Shown piece by piece: positions 55,683 through 64,000 of a stretch of 64,000 nt of DNA. Origin of the DNA: Chalara sp. BL73 (lineage: Eukaryota > Ascomycota > Leotiomycetes > Helotiales); contig CAKJVC010000256.1 of NCBI GenBank assembly GCA_918026815.1, forward strand, positions 91,486 through 155,485, in the 5' to 3' direction. The position numbers and the translations under genes were made by a program. The stretch's first letter is position 1, and the number at the start of each line of letters is the position of its first letter. The notes under the pieces are model-generated. The model was not told the DNA's origin, ran no database searches, and worked only from the letters and a program-made list of their open reading frames with translations.

Positions 55683-56868
55683 CTATGCGACAGAATACCT
55701 GCCAAAGCAAATATCCCAACCAAGAAAAGTTTTATCTGCGTCTTGTAAAGCATCGCTCGCTGCCTGAATTACTCTTTCTGACCAGCCTGCCATCCACCAC
55801 CATTGATTCTCGTATCTTTGTAAAAGCATAGCGTAATGTGCAAATATTAAAGTTGCAACAGGCTCGTGACTTTTGAGGCGGATCCAATACGTGTCTGCGA
55901 CGATAGCTGGCCAAGCCGCTCCAGCTCTCATATGGTCGGGTTCTGCAATAGACCTTTTCAATAATCGCTCAAGGTCATAAATAGCTGTAAAATGTACTGC
56001 GTCTACCGCTTTAGTCCGTAAATATTGTAAGGTTTGTTGAACAGGTAGCGAAAGCTCAAGCTCAGGCTGAAGCGGGCTCTTCTGCTTTTGGAACTGGATA
56101 AAATTTCCTATTCGGCTGCCAAGAATGGCTCCGCTTTGGAGTTCAAATACGGCTTTGCAACCACGCACAAGATTTAGGAGATCCAAAATATCCTTAAGCC
56201 GTAAAGAATCGTTACCTTTTTCAGGAGACGCATATACCCAGATAACAAGCATAAGAGCGAATCCGAACAAAGCATGAGAGTTTTCTGAGGAGAGACGGCA
56301 TATTTGAGCGTTAAATAGCCGAAGTCCGAGGTTGTGATGATAAAGCGCTTTTATCCGATAAACCAGATTGTTCTTAGGCTCTAAAAGGGCGAGGTGCAAT
56401 GAAGCTACTGATAACAGCCCATGCATAAGGAGTGGATATGAACGAGCTTCAAAAGGTACGTCTTTTGCCATAAATTTCGCTGCTTTTCTCCCGGGAATAA
56501 GTTGAGAGCCGTCACAGCAGTAAAGTGATTCATTAAGGTCAGATCTAACAAGTCGAACGTTGGCTGTGCTGTTGTGTAACGGGGTAGTGGTAGGGAAGGC
56601 GGCAGGGAGATTGTAGGTGCTGATTCCGCTGCTGGTAGTGTAGAAATTGCTCTGGGAGCGTGGATTAGGAGGCCGCTGGTCTGATAGCCACAGACAACAC
56701 CTGTCATCAAGCACCTTGTACAAGATGGGCGCGCCTCATCGCACTGGAGCAAATTGGAATGTTAACCTAAAACCATTTCAGGGGAATGGTGACACATACC
56801 TTAACTTTTCGGCTTTTGCATTGGCTGCATCCGAAACGTGATTTCTTGTGGTTTCGGCGAGAGGGCAT
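55683..56868 (-). pseudogene. Zn2Cys6 transcription factor, frameshifted
   Basis: Exon 1 is 56868-56800 (23 codons) and exon 2 starts at 56743, with a 56-nt intron that splits the zinc cluster in the usual place. The cluster is complete: GCSQCKSRKVKC, then SCTRCLMTGVVC, spaced CX2CX6CX6CX2CX6C. After LMNHFTAVTALNLF and NLWQ the frame breaks in an A-run near 56463-56466. The homologous continuation SYPLLMHGLLSVASLHLALL lies in the next frame and runs to 55683. Exons total 1130 bases, one short of a whole number of codons, in line with one lost base. The layout (short C6 plus DUF3468-like domain) is common for pathway-specific regulators. Placed between the oxidase and the RTA1-type gene, it probably once controlled them. 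Confidence 0.8.
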
Positions 56869-57575
56869 ATCCTTGAAGAAAGGCTACCTATGCTATACTG
56901 TTGTTGAACTTCCCGAGTTCCCGGAAACGTCAAACCATGCTTGCGAAGACTCTGATCGGGGTGGAATACTACTCCAGTATTGCACTTGCAGATGGGCAAG
57001 ATATATTCCACGGCCTGGGCTAATCCTGATACAAGCTAGTGAACGGTAGTGTACGACAAAGATGACAAGGCGGTATATGAAAGCGCCAAGCAAAACTGTG
57101 GCTATGTGGGTTTGTGCGTCATTAGAGGCACTAACCCTAATCCGGCTGTAGTGTACGATAGTGTACGACAAGCGAAAAGCAAGCTTTAACGGAGGGCCAA
57201 TTAGTTACTGTTACAGCGCCAAGCATCATATATTCTGGGCAACCCAAATTCAATGGATGTAAGCCCCGGAAGCTTGCGATACGAACGCTACAACGGAAAG
57301 ATAGAGGTATCCTATGTCGCATATATCCTGCTTGTAGGTAGAAGCCACTAAATTTTATTCAATTTAGCACAGCCATAGAGTTGCACTTGAACGCGTCTCC
57401 CATTACTCCCAGCCTAACCTGACAACTGGCAAGGCAGTTTTACAATGCTTTCTAGCATTTATATATGGCCTCTATGAGTGCGCTTTCTTTAATATTTCCC
57501 TTCGTTTATCTCATTTACTTCTTTACTCCAGCTCTACTTTTCTCAATCTCCAATTCTGCTCAACACTCCGTCGAA
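56869..57575. promoter_or_regulatory. Divergent promoter region of regulator and RTA1-type gene
   Basis: About 700 bases between two outward-facing genes. It contains the three TAGTGTACGA copies listed next. A TATATGG-like sequence lies near 57461-57467. Confidence 0.45.
57047..57169. repeat. Three copies of TAGTGTACGA in the divergent promoter
   Basis: Direct copies at 57047-57056, 57149-57158 and 57159-57168; the last two abut. Three exact 10-mers in about 120 bases of promoter are unlikely by chance, so they are a candidate regulator-binding element. Which protein binds is not known. Confidence 0.55.
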
Positions 57576-58208
57576 ATGGCCGACGACTGTACTAATATCA
57601 CTCCACTTTGTCCAGTCGAGGACACCGTCTACGGATTATTATCCTAGTTTGGCTGGCAATGCCATATTCGTGGCCCTCTTTGCCATTTGTGCCATTGCAC
57701 AGGTAGTGTTGGGGATCAAGTATCGCCTGAGATTGTACACTATTGTCGTATTTGTCGGCTGCGTGGGGAAGCCGTTGGATATGTCGGGAGGATCATGATG
57801 CATTCAAACCCGTGGAATTCCACTGGCTTCATAATTCAGATTCTCCTTCTTATCGTCTCTCCCTCGTTCTTAGCCGCCGGCCTTTATCTTACACTTAAAC
57901 ATCTCGTTTTACATTTCGGTCCCCAATATTCGAGGCTGCGACCAAGGCTCTACACATGGCTCTTTATAACCTGCGATGCAATTGGTTTTGTAACACAGAT
58001 GGTTGGAGGTGGCATTGGCTTTGTTGGACCGAACTGTTTCTGTCATGCTAAACGTCGAGAGTCATACCGGGGCGTAAGGTTATTGTATATTGTATATACC
58101 GTATGTTGTATCTTTTGTGGTATTTTCCTCATTATAACTATGGAAATTTCGCTATCAGCTCCCCTTCATTACTGTCAGTTAACATTCTTGCATTCTTTAA
58201 AGAAATAA
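57576..58208 (+). pseudogene. RTA1-type lipid-exporter family relic
   Basis: The pieces read as the first part of an RTA1 protein: TPLCPVEDTVYG, then in the next frame PSLAGNAIFVALFAICAIAQ, then in a third frame GEAVGYVGRIMMHSNPW, FIIQILLLIVSPSFLAAGLY and FITCDAIGFVTQMVGGG. The first frame change is an extra T at about 57638; the second is a lost base in a G-run at 57765-57768. The last two or three membrane segments are missing. RTA1 family proteins have seven membrane segments and are linked to lipid movement and to resistance to toxic sterol-pathway or sphingolipid drugs. An in-frame hydrophobic extension begins at 57465, but the ATG at 57576 fits the family start. Confidence 0.75.
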
Positions 58209-58424
58209 TAACGAAGAGAGTGCAAGCTGGAAGAAGTATAGATTTTTCGAAGCATGTTAATGCAACTTTGTACCTGTGAATTCTTAAGGGCTTGAAACCT
58301 TAGATTATGAGCTCTTGGGAGTAGAGCAGGAGTGACAAAGATTAGCCTTGGCACCTCCGTAAATAGGGCTTAGCCTAGAGCTTAAAAACTACTGCCGACG
58401 ACTCGCTTCATGGATTAGCGTCCG

Positions 58425-60999
58425 TTGCATGTTTCTGGTGGCTCGTTCAGTAACGTCAACCTTATCCTCCAAGATGCCAGAAAGAGCTTTGAGCTCATCC
58501 CCGGCCCTCCCGAGAGTACACAAGCTATTAGTGACAATCCGCGCCCGATTGCCTCTTGCCTTTCATGCCGTCGACGAAAAGTGCGATGCGATCATGGGTA
58601 TCCAAAATGTACAGCTTGTTCGAAAGGCAATCACATCTGCTCATATCTACAGCCAGTGCAGGGTCAATCGCAGATGTCGCCTGCCAATAGCACCTCATCT
58701 GCGGGTAGAATCGCAAAGCCCGCGGGAGGAAAGGGACATCAGCAATCTAACCAGGCCAAAATTAATGCTAGACTTGAACGACTCGAAAAGCTTCTAATGC
58801 AGGTATTACCTGCTGTCGGAGCTCACGAGAATATACCAAATTCTGTCCACGAACACGGAGGAAGGTAGCGATCGAGAAGACTTATTAGCGGACCCAAGGA
58901 ATGGGCTCAAATCCAGTTCCCATGGTCCAACAAATGGGTCCAGCTCTGGACGTACAGTGTTGAACAGGAACGGAAAACCGGGCAAATACAATTCTGAGGA
59001 CGATACTTTGCTTGTCCGAGTGAGGACATACACATTTTGTCTCAGCACAGCACTGGGCATTGCTTGCTGATGAGGTTGGTTTCCTATTTGAAAACAACTA
59101 TGCATTAGGATAAGCCTTTTACTAAGTCACCTCATCAGTTTCAAGACATTAAAGAACTCCTTAATGTAACGCTCATGCAGGATGGAAGGATCTCTCCTGA
59201 ATCAGAATACCCTGCTAATTCCCCTGCTACGTCTCTCATTTTTAGCCATAGGACCACCTTTGAAGAGATCACTTCATTATTCCCAGACACTAGGGAAGAT
59301 TGCTATCTCCTCCTTGGAACTTTTTTCACAAACGTGGACCCGATGCTGCGTTTGCTTCATAAAGGGACGATCATACGAAAATTTGACCAGTTTGTAACAA
59401 AGAGCTTTTCGTCCAAAGCTTCCGGAGGCGAAAGTCCTGATAGTAAACATGACTCCTTCAACTCATTGGCTATGGCAATCTTTTTCTCTGCCATCAATAG
59501 CATGACATCTGTGGAAGTAGTCAGAAATTTTCAAATCTCAAAATCGGATATGCTGGAAAGATTCAAGCGAGGGACTGAACTATGCCTGGGAAGAGATGAT
59601 TTCCTATCCAGCGACTCCATCGAGACTCTACAGGCTTTTGTTGTTCTATTGGTACACATATCCCAAGTTCAGATTGGTAGTACTTGCTGATCATTTTGCA
59701 TACAGACGGCGCAATGTCGCGAGGATAATGTTGGTAAGGTCTGGCCATTAACCGGAATTGCAATTAAGTTGGGGATTTCACAAGGGCTTCACAGAGACCC
59801 TTGCCGTCTCCCATCACATACTCTGGACGTGGTGCAAATTGAGCTACGTCGTCGTTTATGGGCACAGATCTGTTACCTTGACTATCGCTCTGCAGAGGCA
59901 CTTGGGCATGAGCCAACTATATCTGACGATCAGTTTGACACGCTTTTACCAAGTAATATTGACGACAGCAACCTAGTGGAAGGCGCCAGCTCGTCGTCTT
60001 GTCCTGCAAGCTCGGACAGATTCACGGATATGACGCTTCATTTGGTGCGTCTCACTGGCATTCAGTATCTACGGAAGCTCCTCCGAAGCACATCTCGTTT
60101 TGAAAAACGTACAAGACTATATGAGCATCAAAATAATAGTGAGTTTCACTTAGCCGAAGAACAGCAGGCTCTGTATGAGAAGATGAGGTCGGCGGTACAA
60201 GAAATGAATGATGTACTTCAGAGGTTGTATTTGCGGCATTGTGATGTGAGAATTCCCATGCAAAGATATACGTTGGAGCTTGGCGTTGTACTCGAATGCA
60301 AGTTCTGGATCACCTTTTGGTTGAGGCTGTCACGAGAATATCGTGAGTCAGTTGCAGCTATGGACGTGCGAACAAGGTGAGCATTTCCCTTCAACACTCC
60401 TAGCACCTTCCCTAGATCTGTAGAATCTGACCAAGCAATGAAGCATCTTCGAGAAATGCGTCAACCTCATTGAGAACCTTGGGACCGTGTCATTAGACAA
60501 AGGCTGTGAGCCATTTCATTGGCACATCGGCTCTCATTCCGCATTTCACGCAGTTTTGTACGTGCTCTCGGAGCTACGCAGTCCAGGATTTCAGCACTAC
60601 CACTTGGCGCAATTGAAAGAACGAGGTCTAAAGGCAGTGATAAGGTTCCGAGATATCAGAGGCATTGATGGCGACAAACTCTGGAATGTCATCACTAGGC
60701 TTATTGGAAAATTCACAAAGCCTAGCGAACCATCGAGATCAGTCACCGCCCATCAGCACGTCTCCCAGGAACAGTCCCATCATCCTGGTTTGGTGGCTGA
60801 TCCGCATTCAGAAAATGGCTCTAGGGGTATTGGAGTTGGGAATTTTTCATTGCTCATGGGATGCGACTACATTCCTGATGTGACAAATATGGCTAATACA
60901 TGCAACTCGGTGACTACTGGAGAACTCGATATGCTGGGTGACACGATGAATCTGGATTTGGTACGTCCGATCCACTCTTTCGGCATCTACAATTACTGA
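58425..60999 (+). pseudogene. Zn2Cys6 transcription factor with decayed N-terminal part
   Basis: The zinc cluster CLSCRRRKVRC plus KCTACSKGNHIC (CX2CX6CX6CX2CX6C) is intact, but no in-frame ATG precedes it. The frame fails at about 58866-58868. Matching pieces (DREDLLADPRNG; then HFVSAQHWALLADEVGFLFE) lie in other frames, and stops follow near 59110. From about 59110 to 60999 the gene is readable: exons to 59651, 59706-60376 and 60444-60999, with clean 54- and 67-nt introns. The fungal-specific domain reads VWPLTGIAIKLGISQGLHRD and RRRLWAQICYLDYRSAEALG. An intact three-quarters behind a wrecked first quarter suggests recent loss, or local sequence error. It is adjacent to, and on the same strand as, the prenyltransferase gene. 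Confidence 0.75.
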
Positions 61000-61354
61000 T
61001 TTTACGGAGAGCTTATGGGACCTTAATCTACCACTATCTGCGGGTCCTTCGCCATGGAATGGCTAATCCGGGCGTTTTAATGGCCGAAATCGTGATATGG
61101 TGCTTACCGGCAATCGGGGGCCGTGGCGGCGTATATTCTACGGAACGATTTCTCCATGTGAAAATTGTCTATCATCCGAAATGCAATCCGGCTTCCCATG
61201 GCTGCCACTTTCTTCGATGATTCCTCGATATATTCCCCAACTTGGCCAGATTATCAAGAATACTCACTTTGTCTAGTGCCGACTCAACGTCGAATTTCTC
61301 CTCGTATATTGAACCAATCACACGCTAGGGCTTCTCTATATTTTAGACTCTAAT
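61000..61354 (+). promoter_or_regulatory. Promoter region of the prenyltransferase gene
   Basis: 355 bases between the end of the regulator and the DMATS start. No individual site is claimed; CGG/CCG triplets occur near 61075-61140. Confidence 0.4.
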
Positions 61355-62916
61355 ATGGCCCCATCATATGCAGAGCCACTTGCAGTTCTGCAAACTCCTC
61401 ACGTTGAAAGCTACCTGCCAGTCAGCATCGACGAACCACAAGCACGATTTGACTCAGAAACGAGAGAGAAGAAGCAGATCATCGCATCCAGGCATGACTC
61501 CTCTGTTACTATTAGTCCCTGGCAAGTCCTCCGCGATGCCATTGGGTTTGCTGATGAGGACCAACGATACTGGTGGGACAAGTCAGGTTAGATTGATAAA
61601 TTCCAACGACTTAATGAGCCTCAGCTAATCATTATTCAGCCAAGCCTCTGGCAGATCTCTTGCAAGTAACCGGCTACAATATCTATCTACAGTATCAATA
61701 TCTTTTACTATATCACCGATGCATTCTCCCTGCCCTTGGACCAAAGCCGCTTGCTCCTGGTAAACCCTTCTGGGAGAGTTTCTGTACAGATGACCATTCT
61801 CCAATGGAGCCAAGCTGGACAATTGATAGCTCGAAATCAGTTGTAAGATTCAGCATGGAGCCTATCGGAAAATCAGCGGGGTCGGAAATTGACCCGTACA
61901 ACCAATTAATGGTCAAAGAATGCCTCGATTGGATCGCAAAAGCAGCTCCAGGTCAGCTCGACATGGAATGGTGGAACTATTTTGAGAACGAATTCTTCTT
62001 GCCTGCAGAGACTAGGGATATCGTTAGATCTCGGATACCTCTAACGAGCATTCAACGAACATCTGTCTGGCTTTGGATTTTGTGGGTAGCGACATAACAA
62101 CTAAAGCTTACTTTTTCCCCATTTTAAAGTCCATTGTGACCGGAAGAACAGGTTCAGACCTCGTATTTGACGCTATTCGCAGACTACACAGCAAAGAACT
62201 TGGTCTCAAGGAATCATTAACTCTAATTGAGGACTTCATTAACGAATTTCCACCTGAAACTGCACCGAAGCTGGAATTTATTGCCATTGACTTGGTTGCC
62301 CCTCGCGATTCCAGGATCAAGATATATTATCGCACGCCGATTACAGCATTTAATAAGGTCATTAATATATATACTTTGGGTGGCCGTCTGAATGGACCGT
62401 CTGTTCTTGCAGGTATTGAGGTTCTGAAAGGACTTTGGCCATTGGTTCTCAACCTACCAGATGATTATCCCCCAGACCAAGAGCTTCCGTTTGTGCCACA
62501 TCGTACAACTGGCACTTGTTTCAACTTTGAGATCCGCCCGAATGATCCAAATCCCCAGCCAAAGGTGTATATTCCCGTTAGGCACTACTCGAAAAGTGAT
62601 CTTGAAATTGCCCAAAGCCTGGCCATCTTCTTTGAACAGCAAGGCTGGAAAGACCTAGCCAAGACTTACGTGAATGATTTTACATCTGTCTTGTAAGTCT
62701 TGATTTTCACGATTTCAGAGCTTCAGTGAAGCACATATGCAATAAGTTCCCTCAACCACTAACTTCTTTTTGATTCATCAGTGCTCACAACGACCTTGCA
62801 AATACCACTCACACGCATTCTCATATCGGTTTTGGCTACAAGAAAAGACTGGTGTAGCAATGACCATGTATTATGCGCCTAAGATTTTCTCTGGTCCTGC
62901 AGCATTGGAAGAGTAG
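61355..62916 (+). pseudogene. DMATS-type aromatic prenyltransferase, frameshifted
   Basis: Exons 61355-61586, 61640-62692 and 62782-62916, with GT-AG introns of 53 and 89 nt. The family core is plain: QRYWWDKS spliced to AKPLADLLQ, YLQYQYLLLYHRCILPALGP, SVVRFSMEPIG, WNYFENEFFL and AYFFPILKSI. These ABBA-barrel enzymes attach dimethylallyl groups to indoles such as tryptophan or cyclic dipeptides. The frame breaks twice: near 62062-62072, just before the AYFFPILK strand, and near 62840-62846, just before the last strand (MTMYYAPKIF). Exons total 1420 bases, two short of 474 codons, in line with two lost bases. The protein would otherwise have the normal DMATS length of about 470. As sequenced it should be inactive. 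It is the only biosynthetic core-type enzyme in the block. Confidence 0.88.
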
Positions 62917-63160
62917 GAGACAACAGTATTGGGGAAAGGCGTTACAGACGGTGGTACTGGAATTATGATCGATGGTTCATGAGGAAAAGGTGCCTATCTT
63001 ACAAATCTGATTGGTTTGAAAGTCTTAAATGCTCCGTCTATTGAATCTATCTTACCATACCCTCAGCGCCTGATCGGGTATTTTCATTTATCCATCTCGC
63101 GCCTCAAAGCCGTTCGGTTTAATAATTCTAAAACTCCTTCTTGTCTACTAATGGTGAGTC

Positions 63161-64000
63161 TCAAATATGCGAGATCTGACTCCGTGGGCTCTTCCAACGT
63201 TCCATGTTTTCTCGGCTTACCACCAATTTTATGCAGTGCTTTTGAGCCACCCTCCCTTTGCTTCTACCAATTACAGAGCTTAACAGCTCCAAGATGTCAT
63301 TACTCTGTAGCAGGGCATGGCATGAGAAGTTCGCAGGCATTTTTCCAGATTCGTCAGATTCGTCACATGTCGATGATATCACTGCGGAAGGTATAATTAA
63401 GTCTTCTAGACTTCGAAGAACCAGTCGGATAGTGGATAGTACAAGCAATAGACTGAAGCCGTCCGTAGGACAGCAGGAGCAAGAGAAGAAATCACGGCAG
63501 GATGCTAAGGCTTGTCGAGTGTATTGCGCTACACGTTTTGGCGCACCGGGTGACGACAGCTGGCTGTTGCTGATGTAGAGATTGTTGAGGCTTTTGTGAT
63601 CCTCTCGAAGCAAATGCAAGAGGTAAAATTGATGGCTTTATCCATGGGACATGCTGAAGTGACCGATGGAAGGGCTTCAGAGGCGTCGGATTGGAACATT
63701 GATGTGTTGGCTACGTTATCGAAGATAAAGGACGAGAGGTCATGGCTGCCGATTGCTGAGAAGTTATTATATGTGCTTCCTTGTTGAGCGGTCGGGGCTT
63801 CTGGTTGGAGGAGCAGTGTTGACTCATCATTGGTGAGATCTTGTAATAGTGCGGTGGAGGTAGTCGAGGTTGGAGGACCGGAAGAGCTTGTCGAGGAGTA
63901 GTTTCTCTTTGGGCATTGTTAGCATATGGCTTTATATAATAAAGTAGGAGATTTCTGTAATACCAAGGGGTTGCTACGTACAGGCTGAGGCTGGCCAAGT
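63161..64000 (-). pseudogene. AflR-like Zn2Cys6 regulator, partial and frameshifted
   Basis: The gene enters from the right edge. A first exon ends LGQPQP (64000-63982), and a 75-nt intron with a GTACGT donor and CTAAC branch point follows (63981-63907). The next exon begins RNYSSTSSSGPPTSTTSTAL and runs through SHDLSSFIFDNVANTSMF to about 63620. There the homologous reading changes frame and ends at 63161 with ASCRDFFSCSCC, then FSLLLVLSTIRLVL. GQPQP after a zinc cluster, a Ser/Thr linker and a late C-rich FxCxCC-LLLxLI block are the layout of aflatoxin-regulator-type (AflR) proteins. The zinc cluster itself is outside the window. AflR types are pathway-specific activators of secondary-metabolite clusters. 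Confidence 0.55.

Overview
The window is nuclear DNA of a filamentous ascomycete (Pezizomycotina). Genes are interrupted by 50-100 nt GT-AG introns, often with CTAAC/CTGAC-like branch points. The gene families are typical of moulds: Zn2Cys6 regulators, a SAT4/PTH11-type membrane protein, BTB and 2EXR proteins, a DUF3425 fragment, an RTA1-type protein, a DMATS prenyltransferase and a Kex2-processed secreted peptide. I cannot fix the class; a leotiomycete is a guess from overall impression only.

Left part (1-28.6 kb), intact genes with large spacers: a Zn2Cys6 regulator (2.5-5.3 kb), a BTB/POZ protein (7.65-9.0), a very unusual SAT4-rhodopsin/fucose-permease fusion (11.7-14.4), a Ser/Thr-rich single-pass membrane protein (16.2-17.8), a divergent pair made of a CorA-like membrane protein and a RelA/SpoT-domain protein (19.7-23.9), a spliced cysteine-rich secreted propeptide (25.2-25.6) and a Nudix hydrolase (28.0-28.6).

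Middle part (28.6-51 kb): AT-rich, gene-poor stretches alternate with relics (an SDR, a DUF3425 fragment, a 2EXR protein and an unidentified minus-strand coding region at 41.8-43.4 kb). Intact genes lie among them: a quinate-repressor-like protein (35.4-37.4), a hexose transporter (44.35-46.25), a mitochondrial Mgr3-like TPR protein (49.0-50.5) and a probable small zinc-ribbon protein (50.66-51.07).

Right part (51.4-64 kb): this looks like a secondary-metabolite gene cluster. It holds an MFS transporter, a FAD-dependent DAO-type oxidase, a Zn2Cys6 regulator, an RTA1-type protein, a second Zn2Cys6 regulator, a DMATS aromatic prenyltransferase and an AflR-like regulator cut by the window edge. 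Six of these seven genes carry one or more single-base frameshifts; only the FAD oxidase is open throughout. The intact genes elsewhere in the window show none. I therefore read the block as a decaying prenyltransferase cluster, with sequencing error as the main alternative. No rRNA, tRNA or CRISPR array was recognised.
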